Origin: CAJUPY01 sp051871275
GTDB taxonomy: Bacteria; Bacteroidota; Bacteroidia; Bacteroidales; Muribaculaceae
Direction: 5' to 3'
Length of the DNA stretch: 43,831 nt
Assembly (NCBI GenBank): GCA_051871275.1
Contig: JBJECR010000083.1
Span: 1-43,831 of the forward strand
The notes under the pieces are model-generated. The model had not been told where the DNA came from. It was given only the letters and a program-made list of their open reading frames with translations, and ran no database searches. How positions within the stretch are numbered: the first letter of the stretch is position 1; every line of letters begins with the position of its first letter. This document shows, piece by piece, positions 20,101-28,136 of this stretch. The position numbers were made by a program, and so were the translations under genes.

Positions 20101-20572
20101 AATTTATGCTCCCGCGAAAACCTCCTAAATGAAGAAGTTTTTCCGCATCTTCCGGCAGCAACAGTTGCTCCTCGGCACTTATAGAGTCAAACGCATTGCT
20201 CACCACGTCAAGGTTATCCACCTCAAGTGTCATTTGTGGAAACGTACTCCAGAAGGAAAGTTCCACACGGTCTATTTTCACTTCGGCATTAAGGAAATCC
20301 GTGGCATATTCTTCCACCATCGGTGTGAGTTTTGCAGGAGTGAGAATCCACACAATAAGAGTGCATACCACAATAAAAATCAGCAATATTGCAACAAGCG
20401 TCCAGCCCAAAATTTTTAGTGCCGTGACGTACCATGGCTTGCCGGGCTTTTGAGAAGATTGAGTCTCAGCGGTTTCCGGAGTTTCAGCATTTTCCGGAAT
20501 CACTTGACTTTCTTGCGTTTCCGTGTTCGCAGGAGCCGGATTGTCTGTATCTTTTATTGTGTTATCACTCAT
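17090..20572 (-). CDS. AsmA-like envelope protein
   Basis: The 1160-residue protein has a Pro/Glu/Thr-rich cytoplasmic tail (1-49), a single membrane helix (51-77) and a very long, beta-strand-rich periplasmic region. The start of that region (LTPMVEEYATDFLNAEVKIDR) and the repeated strand patterns with DSI/DSL turns are typical of AsmA-family proteins. AsmA/TamB/YhdP relatives are thought to form grooves carrying lipids between the inner and outer membranes, or to assist outer-membrane assembly. The size is normal for Bacteroidetes members. It is the middle gene of a three-gene operon, 22 bases after the DUF5715-like gene and overlapping the nuclease-helicase by 11 bases. Confidence 0.82.
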   Translation of the reverse strand: MSDNTIKDTDNPAPANTETQESQVIPENAETPETAETQSSQKPGKPWYVTALKILGWTLVAILLIFIVVCTLIVWILTPAKLTPMVEEYATDFLNAEVKIDRVELSFWSTFPQMTLEVDNLDVVSNAFDSISAEEQLLLPEDAEKLLHLGGFRGSINLPSLFVGKISLSGVTFDSPSINLVKLNDNFANYDIVPASADTTQTEESTALVIPDIAIDRFAIINANPIRYRSVSDSLDVAVDIKTILFEGTEAPLYKLGIKANGTTPIIRDFNLDSIAVALNGNIEWKSAEPLAVAFRDFTLGLDSIRADFSTSLNFADSLVVKDFSLELPDIDVNYLLRRLPGEYTALTKGLDTDMTVTATASLQQPYVVADSIVALPLIAGTVEIPACHIRQGDLQFNKVEIAADYAFNGENIDKTTVELKKLVIDGKALDVNLKGTVRNPVSDPAIKGKLNARFSIDDMPRKIWQSIAAHISGNIEADMTVDMRMSDLNPNHFHRLKINGDVDLNNFNFLSSDSVTSIYANKSCLKFGSNRKIQNDVRTVDSLLTVTVEIDTAHIDYLTTKVDLKDFKSGLGTRVTREKLDSTTIVPFGGTLAFKRLKIYDPVDSIRLRLKDIKTFASLKRFEGDKHAPQLTLAIDAKSISAGIKRELAVGLKGGHFDITSNLRKRKNAAKAQADSTKMRRARRQVAAVADEDDIDLSVDSGLKAIIKNWDIKGKLTAESGRFYTYAVPVKNRLKNIDLSFTPDSITLRDLYYRMGNSEFVINGNIGNLRRVLLGRKRNNALKIDFDVNADTVDINEISRLLFTETTGSSDVAADLTKLESGDAGDIEISKEQQDTAPLVAFMVPGNIDADIRLKAKNVIYTDLMLRDFSCQALVRNKVVNLRNLYALTDAGSLDFSALYSTMDRDSIQFGMGMKITSLKLDQLNSFIPAIDTLMPMLKDFSGIINADIAAATQIDTAMNFIMPSLQAAIKLSGDSLVLLDPDTFKMLSKWLIFKNKNRNMIDHLSVELTVEDNQLQIYPFLFDIDRYRLGVMGTNDLAMNLNYHISVLKSPLPFKFGINIKGNIDDMKIRLGGAKFKENATAQKVSIADTTRINLINEIENIFRRSARTPIRLNRKKVDVSSQLTENETISHSDSLLMIKEGYIEKPDTATITATDAK

Positions 20573-20594
20573 GATTTTGAATGGCTAAATATTT

Positions 20595-21434
20595 TTACCT
20601 TGCAGTGATATGGAAACAACCTTGTTTATGCTCGTATTTGACGTAGCATCTGCCGTTTTCACGCAAATCATAGAGAATTTCCGCAAGCAGATTCTTGAGG
20701 TCCTCCGCAGAACGAGGTTTCTCGGGGTTATCGCAGATAAATTTCCTGTAACTGATGTCAAAAGTAGTGCCGTAGCGGTGAGCGGAAGAATCCACGGCAG
20801 CCCTGTTTACTCTCTTGAGTTTGGAAATTGTGGAACCGGTACGCAAAATGCTTGTTACCTTAAGTCTATAGTCACCGCCTCCACGGGCATTGAGTGAATC
20901 TTTCCAGTTTTTGGCAATATCGTCAAGGAGCGTTTTAGCCTTCGGCACAAGGTATGGCAGTGAATAGCGAGCCTTCTCCACAAAGTAATTATTCGTGGAT
21001 TCTATTCTCAAAACGGGCGTTTTGAGGTTCCAAGCGTCAGCAATGGTCATAATAGGTTCAATGCCGTTTTGCTTGGCAGCCACAAGATGAAAACTGTTTA
21101 CGTCGTTAAATGTGCGTGAAAGCGAACCGATATTTTTGGTACGCAGTTTTTCACCGCCTGGAGGCATGGAATCAATAGGGATAATGCGTTCATCTTCAGC
21201 CGTTTCACCGGTATCCACGGCAGTAGTATCCTGTTCACGTTCAGCATCTTCTATTTCATCTTCCGCATATTCGGGAATGTCGTCGTAATAGTCTTCCGTA
21301 GGGTTAAGCAACTCCGCCACAACCTTTTCTTCCGGTTTTTCCTCCGGCACATATTCCTGAATTCCACCAATACCGCTGCATGCCGCCACCAGCATAATTG
21401 CGATAAAACCAATAATATATATTAAATTTTTCAT
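20595..21434 (-). CDS. DUF5715-like lipoprotein with M15 peptidase-like motifs
   Basis: The 279-residue protein has a lipobox (MLVAAC, C19) and a highly acidic stretch (about residues 25-85). A conserved domain follows, beginning near FNDVNSFHLVAAKQNGI. The C-terminal half resembles M15 D-Ala-D-Ala carboxypeptidases: SILRTGS, SAHRYGTTFDI (H219, D226) and CFHIT (H275) would supply the metal ligands. I therefore infer a peptidoglycan-binding or peptidoglycan-cleaving lipoprotein in the periplasm. The family name is from memory and catalytic activity is unproven. It heads the operon with the AsmA-like protein, which is consistent with an envelope role. Confidence 0.72.
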   Translation of the reverse strand: MKNLIYIIGFIAIMLVAACSGIGGIQEYVPEEKPEEKVVAELLNPTEDYYDDIPEYAEDEIEDAEREQDTTAVDTGETAEDERIIPIDSMPPGGEKLRTKNIGSLSRTFNDVNSFHLVAAKQNGIEPIMTIADAWNLKTPVLRIESTNNYFVEKARYSLPYLVPKAKTLLDDIAKNWKDSLNARGGGDYRLKVTSILRTGSTISKLKRVNRAAVDSSAHRYGTTFDISYRKFICDNPEKPRSAEDLKNLLAEILYDLRENGRCYVKYEHKQGCFHITAR

Positions 21435-21484
21435 CTATTTCTTTTGTTTAATGCTCGCCTTGTGATTTTTACCTTAGAATCCTA

Positions 21485-21516
21485 CAAAAGTAGAAATTTT
21501 GATTGTCTTTTGCAAA
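21485..21516 (-). promoter_or_regulatory. Promoter of DUF5715-AsmA-helicase operon
   Basis: On the minus strand TTTG (21513-21516), 20 bases, then TACTTTTG (21485-21492) give a full consensus match. The leader to the ATG at 21434 is about 45 bases. The box lies just downstream of the pckA terminator. Confidence 0.7.
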
Positions 21517-21534
21517 TAATAATTGTTAAACGGC

Positions 21535-21565
21535 ACAAAAAAGGGCACATCAGCGATGTACCCTT
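21535..21565 (-). terminator. Terminator of pckA
   Basis: Reading leftward, the arms AAGGG-ACATC and GATGT-CCCTT (21541-21565, loop AGC/GCT) are followed by a run of T. The hairpin begins 26 bases after the pckA stop and is a standard intrinsic terminator. Confidence 0.85.
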
Positions 21566-21591
21566 CTTGGATATATATTCGTGAAAGAATA

Positions 21592-23190
21592 TTATTTGTG
21601 AGGACCTGCAGCCACGAGAGCTTTACCTGCTTCGTTACCTTCAAACTTAGCGAAGTTCTTGATGAACATATCAGCGAGTTTGTCTGCTTTTTCTGCCCAG
21701 ATAGAAGCGTCTGTGTAAGTGTCGCGTGGGTCGAGGATGTTCGGGTCAACACCCGGAAGAGCAGTAGGAACAACGAAATCGAATACAGGGATAGTTTTTG
21801 TAGGAGCAGAGAGGATAGAACCGTCGAGGATAGCGTCGATAATACCACGAGTATCTTTGATAGAGATACGTTTGCCTGAACCGTTCCAACCGGTATTTAC
21901 GAGGTATGCCTTAGCACCGCTGGCCTGCATTTTCTTAACGAGTTCTTCTGCGTATTTTGTTGGGTGCAATGAAAGGAATGCAGCACCGAAGCAAGCAGAG
22001 AATGTAGGAGTAGGTTCAGTGATACCGCGTTCAGTACCTGCGAGTTTTGAAGTGAAACCGGAGAGGAAGTAGTATTTAGTCTGTTCCGGTGAAAGAATAG
22101 ATACAGGAGGAAGAACACCGAATGCGTCTGCAGAAAGGAAGATAACGTTCTTAGCAGCAGGACCGTGGCTACCCGGAGCGATTTTGTCGATGTGCTGAAT
22201 TGGGTAAGAAACACGAGTGTTTTCTGTTACGCTCTTGTCTGCGAAGTCGATTTTGCCGTTAGCGTCAACAGTAACGTTTTCAAGGAGAGCGTTACGACGG
22301 ATAGCACGGTAGATATCAGGTTCGCTTTCTTTGTCAAGGTTGATAACTTTTGCGTAGCAACCACCTTCGAAGTTGAAGACGCCATTGTCGTCCCAGCCGT
22401 GTTCGTCGTCACCGATGAGGAGACGTTTCGGGTCTGTAGAAAGAGTAGTTTTACCTGTACCTGAAAGACCGAAGAAGATAGCAGTGTTGCCGCCTTCCAT
22501 GTCTGTGTTAGCAGAGCAGTGCATAGAAGCCATACCCTTGAGTGGGAGGTAGTAGTTCATGATAGAGAACATACCTTTCTTCATTTCACCGCCGTACCAA
22601 GTATTGATGATGAGCTGCATGCGTTCAGTAAGGTTGAATGCAACGCAAGTTTCAGAGTTGATGCCGAGTTCTTTCCAGTTTTCAACTTTAGCTTTAGAAG
22701 CGTTGAGAACAACGAAGTCCGGTTGGAAATCTTTGAGGTCTTCAGCAGTAGGACGAACAAACATGTTTGTTACGAAATGAGCCTGCCAAGCCACTTCCAT
22801 GATAAAGCGAACAGCAAGACGAGTATCTTTGTTTGTTCCGCAGAAAGCATCTACAACGTAAAGAGTTTTTTCAGAAAGCTCTTTTGCAGCAAGTGCTTTG
22901 AGTGAATCCCAAGCAGCAGGAGTAATAGGTTTGTTGTCGTTTTTGTATTCGTCGGAAGTCCACCAGATAGTGTTTTCAGAAACAGAGTCTTTTACAAAGA
23001 ATTTGTCTTTAGGGCTACGACCTGTGTAAATACCTGTCATTACGTTTACTGCACCAAGTTCAGTTTCCTGACCTTTTTCGTAACCTTGGAGTTCCGGTTT
23101 TACTTCATCTTCGAAAAGTTGCTCCCATGATGGGTTGTAAATCACCTTTGCACCGGTGATGCCGTACTTAGATAAGTCGATGTTGCTCAT
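21592..23190 (-). CDS. pckA: Phosphoenolpyruvate carboxykinase (ATP)
   Basis: This enzyme interconverts oxaloacetate and phosphoenolpyruvate with ATP/ADP. In anaerobic Bacteroidales it usually runs toward oxaloacetate, on the route to succinate and propionate, and it also serves gluconeogenesis. The 532-residue length is standard. Diagnostic sequences are YTGRSPKDKF near residue 55, the P-loop GLSGTGKTT (241-249), LIGDDEHGW just after it, and the NTGWNGSGKRI segment. It is a single-gene unit with its own promoter and a strong terminator. Codon use is highly biased and regular, as expected for an abundant protein. Confidence 0.97.
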   Translation of the reverse strand: MSNIDLSKYGITGAKVIYNPSWEQLFEDEVKPELQGYEKGQETELGAVNVMTGIYTGRSPKDKFFVKDSVSENTIWWTSDEYKNDNKPITPAAWDSLKALAAKELSEKTLYVVDAFCGTNKDTRLAVRFIMEVAWQAHFVTNMFVRPTAEDLKDFQPDFVVLNASKAKVENWKELGINSETCVAFNLTERMQLIINTWYGGEMKKGMFSIMNYYLPLKGMASMHCSANTDMEGGNTAIFFGLSGTGKTTLSTDPKRLLIGDDEHGWDDNGVFNFEGGCYAKVINLDKESEPDIYRAIRRNALLENVTVDANGKIDFADKSVTENTRVSYPIQHIDKIAPGSHGPAAKNVIFLSADAFGVLPPVSILSPEQTKYYFLSGFTSKLAGTERGITEPTPTFSACFGAAFLSLHPTKYAEELVKKMQASGAKAYLVNTGWNGSGKRISIKDTRGIIDAILDGSILSAPTKTIPVFDFVVPTALPGVDPNILDPRDTYTDASIWAEKADKLADMFIKNFAKFEGNEAGKALVAAGPHK

Positions 23191-23250
23191 TGTTTTGTTT
23201 TATTTAGTTGTGTTATTAAATTATTTCTGCATAATTTTGGTTTTCGACTG

Positions 23251-23258
23251 CAAAGTTA
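23251..23258 (-). promoter_or_regulatory. pckA -7 promoter box
   Basis: On the minus strand this reads TAACTTTG, 60 bases before the pckA ATG. A TTTTG lies about 25 bases upstream, further than ideal. The intervening leader is AT-rich, with no clear structure. Confidence 0.6.
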
Positions 23259-23408
23259 CAAACCTTTTTTCATACTTTTATTACAAAATAAAGAAATTTT
23301 TCCTTATTAACATTTTTTTTGGAAGTATAGTTCAACTTTGCAGCAAAAAATCCATATTTCGGGGAATTTTTGCCAATTTTGGCGGAGGCTTAGCTGATTT
23401 TTTGCTTT

Positions 23409-23516
23409 TTAGCTACCTTAGCTATTTTAGCTATTTTAGCTATCTTAGCTATCTTAGCTATCTTAGCTAATTTAGCTACTTTAGCTATTTTGCTAAGTTT
23501 GCTATTTTGGCTATTC
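23409..23516. repeat. Tandem 9-bp repeat (TTAGCTATY)
   Basis: Nine consecutive 9-bp units (23409-23489) match the consensus TTAGCTATY with few changes. Three more degenerate units run to 23516. The array fills the gap between the ribBA stop (23531) and the pckA promoter side; 23191-23530 holds nothing else but the pckA leader and promoter. It lies in the expected 3' tail of the ribBA transcript. It is not a CRISPR array, since there are no unique spacers. Confidence 0.85.
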
Positions 23517-23530
23517 TGCAATTTCAGCGT

Positions 23531-24745
23531 TCACTCCACATTGTCCAGAGTGTGCCCCATACGCTCCTTTTTGGTGTGCATATAAAAGGCGTTGTACTCA
23601 TTTGGAGTGACTTCGATAGGCACATTTTCCACGATTTCAATGCCGTAAGCCTCAAGTCCGATGCGTTTTACGGGGTTATTCGTCATAAGTCTCATTTTTT
23701 CCACACCAAGTGAACGGAGAATCTGTGCACCCACTCCATAGTCTCTTTCATCTGCCTTGTGACCTAAGTGGATGTTTGCTTCCACGGTGTCCAGCCCTTC
23801 TTCCTGGAGCTTGTATGCACGGATTTTTTCCATAAGACCTATTCCGCGACCTTCCTGGCTGAGGTAAAGCACAAGTCCCCTACCCTCGGCTTCTATCATT
23901 CGCATAGCTTTATGGAGCTGTTCACCGCAGTCGCAACGTTTGCTGCCAAAGATGTCGCCGGTTGCACATGAGGAGTGAACTCTCACCAGCACCGGTTTGC
24001 CGTCCGCAATATCACCTTTTATAATAGCAATATGTTCAAGCCCATTGTTTGTCTGGCGGAAAGGGATAAGGCGGAAATGTCCGTATTCCGTGGGCATATC
24101 CACTTCTTCGCCTTTTTCAATGAGAGATTCCGTGCGGAGGCGATAAGAGATAAGATCCTGAATGGAAACAAGTTTCATGCCCCATTCATCAGCACGGCGG
24201 CGAAGTTCCGGCAATCGTGCCATAGAGCCGTCATCACTCATAATTTCCATAAGTGCCGCTGCCGGTTGCAGTCCTGCAAGACGTGCCAAATCCACCGCAG
24301 CCTCCGTGTGTCCTGCACGACGAAGCACCCCGGCATCCTGTGCGTAAAGAGGATTTATGTGTCCCGGTCTGCCAAAGGTCTCGGGTTTGGATTCCGGGTC
24401 GGCAAGAGCACGGATTGTGGCACATCTGTCGTGTGAAGAAACACCTGTGGAGCAGCCTTCCAGTTTATCTACCGTGATTGTGAACGGAGTACCGAGAACT
24501 GAAGTGTTTATGCTCACTTGCGGACTGAGTCCGAGCTGTTCGCTGCGAGAGATAGTGATAGGTGCACAAAGTACACCGCGAGCATTTTTGAGCATAAAGT
24601 TCACTTGCTCCGGTGTGATTTTTTCTGCAGCCACAATGATATCACCTTCATTCTCACGGTTTTCATCATCAACCACAATCACCATTTTGCCTTCGCGGAA
24701 ATCGCTGATAGCAGATTCAATAGAGTCCAGACGTATTGTTTCCAT
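23531..24745 (-). CDS. ribBA: Bifunctional DHBP synthase / GTP cyclohydrolase II
   Basis: The two starting reactions of riboflavin synthesis are fused in 404 residues. The N-terminal RibB half (about 1-200) has VVDDENRENEGD and the GHTEAAVDLARLAG stretch. The C-terminal RibA half has the zinc site C260, C271 and C273 in SSCATGDIFGSKRCDC, followed by YLSQEGRGIGL and the MRLMTNNPVKR motif. The length is normal. The ATG lies 8 bases after the lptF/G stop, so it is translated from the same mRNA. No FMN riboswitch is visible upstream, because that position is occupied by coding sequence. Confidence 0.96.
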   Translation of the reverse strand: METIRLDSIESAISDFREGKMVIVVDDENRENEGDIIVAAEKITPEQVNFMLKNARGVLCAPITISRSEQLGLSPQVSINTSVLGTPFTITVDKLEGCSTGVSSHDRCATIRALADPESKPETFGRPGHINPLYAQDAGVLRRAGHTEAAVDLARLAGLQPAAALMEIMSDDGSMARLPELRRRADEWGMKLVSIQDLISYRLRTESLIEKGEEVDMPTEYGHFRLIPFRQTNNGLEHIAIIKGDIADGKPVLVRVHSSCATGDIFGSKRCDCGEQLHKAMRMIEAEGRGLVLYLSQEGRGIGLMEKIRAYKLQEEGLDTVEANIHLGHKADERDYGVGAQILRSLGVEKMRLMTNNPVKRIGLEAYGIEIVENVPIEVTPNEYNAFYMHTKKERMGHTLDNVE

Positions 24746-24753
24746 ATTATGTA

Positions 24754-26670
24754 TTATTCTTTTATTATCATTTCTTCAATCTGACCGTTGATTTTCACTG
24801 TTTTACGCAGCTCGTCGATAAGTTCCGTGCGGTATTTCCTGCCAAACCACCACAGTGGCAAGCCCACCGGGAAAATAACGAGTGCCGCAATAGCGATTCT
24901 TCTGTCAGACGTAGGGTTATAAATCCATATATTTTTAATAACGGGATAATCGGAAAGTTTGTTTATCACAAGTTTGTCTTGCGAGTTGGAGAGGTATTCC
25001 ACCGTTTCATCTACGGTGTCTGCAAGCACCTCCAGTGCATCACGGTCGTAGCCGTTAAGCCAGAAAGAGATATAGCCTTGTTTTGCCTTGTTTTTCTGCA
25101 TATACATATTGCAGAGTGCGGTAAGTTCGTCAAGTTTAGCCTTTGCCGTGTCTGCATTGACTTCGTTCATGACTATTTCTTTCATTTCCACGTGTCGCAC
25201 CTCGTTAAGTCCCATAGCACGTCGCATACGGGTCATAATTCCCTCAAAATTAAATACTTCAGAGTCGTTTATCGCTTGTTTTGTGAGGAAAATACCCAAA
25301 GGAAGGAGTACAACCGTGCTGAGCCACATACCTTCCCACACTTCCCAGCGACCTTCGCGTGCCAGTTTATAGCCGGTGTTATCTATAATGTAATAGACTA
25401 TAAAGAGAAGCACGGAAATGACGAGCGGCGCTCCAAGTCCGCCTTTCTTGATAATCGCACCCAGCGGAGCACCAATAAAGAAGAATATCAGGCAGGCAAT
25501 GGAAAGTGTGAATTTGCGGTGCATTTCAATACCATGCCTGCGAATCACCTTATAGTCGTCGGTCACCACATAACTGCGGTACTCATAGTCTTGCTGCTGG
25601 CGACGTGCATGCGAAAGTGCCTGAGAAAGAATGGATTTCTGTGTGGCAGGTGTACAAATGGTGAACAGTGAGTCTATATCAAGCGGCTTATCCATAGCCA
25701 CCGGTTTTCTGAGTTCTCTTTCCGGAACACCGTTCACAATTCTGGTCTTATACTTGGAAAGTGCAAAATACGGATAGTCACGCAGTTCCTGTCCATACTG
25801 ATAGCCCACACTATCCACATGTGCCGTAACGGAGTCTATAGTATGCTTGAGTTCCGAAATATTTTTACCAACGTACTGATTTCTCATTCCCGCCTCGTCC
25901 ATACGGTTGAAATTGTTGTCAAAGGCGATGAGAATTTCCTTTAGTGAGAAGCTTTCACGGCGGTATGGCACGTTTGCAGTACGGCGGGCCCCCTGGTCAC
26001 GAAGATTTTCAAACTGCTCACCGCTGTAAAGACGCAGGAAAAGGTGAGTTTTGTCTTCAGTTACACTCATTTTGCCCGAATCTGCAAGGATAATACGCAG
26101 TTTGTCCGTATCGCCGCCGTACGACACGTCGTAAATCATCATGTTGTAAAGCATACCGGTTTCACGGTCTTTTCGCTCCACAAAGATGTTGTAGCCCGTA
26201 ATCTGGTCGTAAAAAACGCCTTCCGGGATTTCCAGTTCCGGTGATTTCTGACGCATGGACAGAAGAAGGGTGTACATCTTGGACTGTGCTATCGGCATCA
26301 CATTGTTCTGGAAGAAAAATGCGCCTATAGCAATGAGTACGATAAACGCTATTAGCGGCTTCATCACTCGTATCAGCGATACACCGGAGGCTTTCATTGC
26401 AGTAAGCTCGAACCGCTCGCCCAGGTTGCCGAAAGTCATAAGTGAGGCAAGCAAAATTGCAAGCGGGAGAGCCATAGGCACCATTGTGAGGGCTGCGTAG
26501 AAAAACAGCTCTCCTATCACGCTTATCTCCAAGCCTTTACCCACCAGGTCGTCGATGTATCTCCAGAGAAATTGCATCAGCACTATAAACAGGCAGATAA
26601 AAAACGTCATCACAAACAGAGGGAGAAAGCTCTGCAGCATAAACTTGTATAGACGTTTTATTTTGAACAT
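24754..26670 (-). CDS. LptF/LptG-family lipopolysaccharide export permease
   Basis: This 638-residue membrane protein belongs to the YjgP/YjgQ (LptF/LptG) family, which extracts LPS from the inner membrane together with the LptB ATPase. Visible are N-terminal helices starting near FLPLFVMTFFICLFIVL, the segment MVPMALPLAILLASLMTFG, a periplasmic jelly-roll region, and a further helix group containing FIGAPLGAIIKKGGLG. A C-terminal extension adds about 200 residues and another membrane helix (FPVGLPLWWFG), making it longer than enterobacterial homologues. I chose the ATG at 26670 (MFKIKRLYKFML) because an upstream TTG start would lie inside the promoter box. ribBA follows in the same operon. 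Confidence 0.88.
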   Translation of the reverse strand: MFKIKRLYKFMLQSFLPLFVMTFFICLFIVLMQFLWRYIDDLVGKGLEISVIGELFFYAALTMVPMALPLAILLASLMTFGNLGERFELTAMKASGVSLIRVMKPLIAFIVLIAIGAFFFQNNVMPIAQSKMYTLLLSMRQKSPELEIPEGVFYDQITGYNIFVERKDRETGMLYNMMIYDVSYGGDTDKLRIILADSGKMSVTEDKTHLFLRLYSGEQFENLRDQGARRTANVPYRRESFSLKEILIAFDNNFNRMDEAGMRNQYVGKNISELKHTIDSVTAHVDSVGYQYGQELRDYPYFALSKYKTRIVNGVPERELRKPVAMDKPLDIDSLFTICTPATQKSILSQALSHARRQQQDYEYRSYVVTDDYKVIRRHGIEMHRKFTLSIACLIFFFIGAPLGAIIKKGGLGAPLVISVLLFIVYYIIDNTGYKLAREGRWEVWEGMWLSTVVLLPLGIFLTKQAINDSEVFNFEGIMTRMRRAMGLNEVRHVEMKEIVMNEVNADTAKAKLDELTALCNMYMQKNKAKQGYISFWLNGYDRDALEVLADTVDETVEYLSNSQDKLVINKLSDYPVIKNIWIYNPTSDRRIAIAALVIFPVGLPLWWFGRKYRTELIDELRKTVKINGQIEEMIIKE

Positions 26671-26700
26671 AGTTGATAGCCGATGTTTATAATCAGAGTG

Positions 26701-26733
26701 CAAAGTTACAAAAAAATCGGAACTAAATGCAAA
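26701..26733 (-). promoter_or_regulatory. Promoter of lptF/G-ribBA operon
   Basis: On the minus strand TTTG (26730-26733), 21 bases, then TAACTTTG (26701-26708) match the consensus. The -33 element overlaps the T-tract edge of the upstream gene's terminator. The leader is about 25 bases. Confidence 0.7.
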
Positions 26734-26767
26734 AATCGGCTAAGTCGTATAGATTTAGCCGATTTTT
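26731..26767 (-). terminator. Terminator of the aminotransferase gene
   Basis: A perfect 13-bp stem (AAAAATCGGCTAA, 26731-26743, with 26755-26767) has an 11-base loop. It is preceded by A and followed by T on the minus strand, which makes a good intrinsic terminator. It lies 19 bases after the aminotransferase stop. Confidence 0.85.
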
Positions 26768-26786
26768 GTGAGTTATTAAACTTTTC

Positions 26787-27980
26787 TTATTTGAGCAGAG
26801 CAAGCGTCTCCTTAATTCTACGCATAGCCTCGCGGATATTGTCATCGGAGGTGGCATAGCTCAGGCGGATATAGCCCGGCAGACAGAAAGCGGCACCGTC
26901 AACAGTGGCTACATGCCCCACTTCAAGGAGGAACATTGCCAAGTCACCGGAATTTTCTATCACCTTGTCACCGTATTTCTTGCCTATATAGCTTGAAACT
27001 TCCGGGAAAAGATAGAATGCTCCCTGCGGCTCATTAACGTTGATGCCCGGAATTTCGCGTGCCAAAGACACCACAAGATTGCGGCGACGCTCAAATGCCA
27101 CTCGCATCTCTTCCACACATGCCTGTGAGCCTGTGTATGCTGCCTCCGCTGCCTTTTGTGCCACGGATGAAGAGCAAGATGTGTATTGTCCCTGGAGTTT
27201 TGTGCAAGCCTTCGCTATATGCAGGGGTGCGGCACAGTAACCGATACGCCAACCTGTCATAGCGTAAGCCTTTGAAACACCGTTTATTATCACCACTCTG
27301 TCCGCAATTTCCTTGAAGCTGCCCAGTGATGTGAAAGAGCCGGTAAAATTGATGTGCTCATAAATTTCATCTGCAAGAACGGTAATTTCCGGGTATTTTG
27401 CAAGCACATTCACAAGCCCTTGCAGTTCTTCCTTGCTGTAAACGCTACCCGTAGGGTTTGACGGTGAGCAGATTAGCACCACTCGTGTCTTGTCTGTGAT
27501 AGCTGCTTCCAGTTGCTCCGGAGTAACCTTGAAATCCTGTTTGATGTCTGCCGGGACAAGCACATTTTTGCCTTCCGCCAGCTTCACCATTTCCACGTAA
27601 GACACCCATGCCGGAGTTGGTATCACCACCTCATCACCCGGATTCACAATAGAGAGAATCACATTGCACAAAGCCTGTTTTGCACCACCGGAAACCACAA
27701 TCTGTTCCGGAGCGTAGTCCAGTCCGTTTTCACGTTTCAGTTTTTCTGCAATTGCTTTGCGGAGAGAAAGACAACCGGGAACGGGAGTGTAAAAAGTAAA
27801 GTTTTCGTCAATAGCCTTTTTAGCGGCTTCCTTTATATGTTCCGGTGTGGGGAAATCCGGTTCACCCACAGAGAGATTTATCACGTCAATACCTTTTGCT
27901 TTCAGTTCGTTGCTTTTTTGAGACATAGCAAGCGTTTGTGACTGTGAAAGCGACTGAATACGTTCTGAAATTTGTATCAT
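26787..27980 (-). CDS. PLP-dependent aspartate-type aminotransferase
   Basis: The 397-residue enzyme is a fold-type I, class I aminotransferase of the AspB/subgroup-I-gamma kind. It is expected to transfer amino groups between aspartate (or a related amino acid) and 2-oxoglutarate in the cytoplasm. Signatures are NLSVGEPDFPTPEHIKEA, CSPSNPTGSVYS, ADEIYEHINF, the PLP lysine K237 in NGVSKAYAMTGWRIGY, and the substrate-carboxylate arginine in GYIRLSYA. The start MIQISERIQSLSQSQTLAM aligns with the family. Substrate specificity cannot be settled from sequence. It is transcribed alone, between a promoter and a strong terminator. Confidence 0.93.
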   Translation of the reverse strand: MIQISERIQSLSQSQTLAMSQKSNELKAKGIDVINLSVGEPDFPTPEHIKEAAKKAIDENFTFYTPVPGCLSLRKAIAEKLKRENGLDYAPEQIVVSGGAKQALCNVILSIVNPGDEVVIPTPAWVSYVEMVKLAEGKNVLVPADIKQDFKVTPEQLEAAITDKTRVVLICSPSNPTGSVYSKEELQGLVNVLAKYPEITVLADEIYEHINFTGSFTSLGSFKEIADRVVIINGVSKAYAMTGWRIGYCAAPLHIAKACTKLQGQYTSCSSSVAQKAAEAAYTGSQACVEEMRVAFERRRNLVVSLAREIPGINVNEPQGAFYLFPEVSSYIGKKYGDKVIENSGDLAMFLLEVGHVATVDGAAFCLPGYIRLSYATSDDNIREAMRRIKETLALLK

Positions 27981-28010
27981 GGTGCGTTTGTTTATTTTTA
28001 ATTAGTAGTG

Positions 28011-28018
28011 CAAAGATA
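28011..28018 (-). promoter_or_regulatory. Aminotransferase -7 promoter box
   Basis: On the minus strand this reads TATCTTTG, 30 bases before the ATG at 27980. No properly spaced TTTG was found upstream. The region is shared with the divergent DUF4143 gene. Confidence 0.55.
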
Positions 28019-28069
28019 ACAATTATTATTAACAAACCGAAATATCCGCTCATTTCCCTCGCTTTTTTC

Positions 28070-28100
28070 TTGCATCATTAAAAATAAAATATTAACTTTG
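28070..28100 (+). promoter_or_regulatory. Promoter of DUF4143 ATPase gene
   Basis: TTG (28070-28072), 20 bases, then TAACTTTG (28093-28100) form the promoter. It rules out the TTG at 28098 as the start codon and supports the ATG at 28137. Confidence 0.65.
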
Positions 28101-28136
28101 CCAAATCTAAAGTATAACTTTCAATTTAGCCAATCT

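Noticed and set aside
23156..23470. 104-codon plus-strand frame ending in repeated FSYLSY
   Set aside because: It is only a reading of the 9-bp tandem repeat and the pckA leader, with no promoter or signal.
23409..23516. Possible CRISPR array
   Set aside because: Units are 9 bp head to tail without spacers, and there are no cas genes nearby.
24746..24753. FMN riboswitch in front of ribBA
   Set aside because: Only 8 bases separate ribBA from lptF/G, and nothing resembling the riboswitch is present in the upstream leader.
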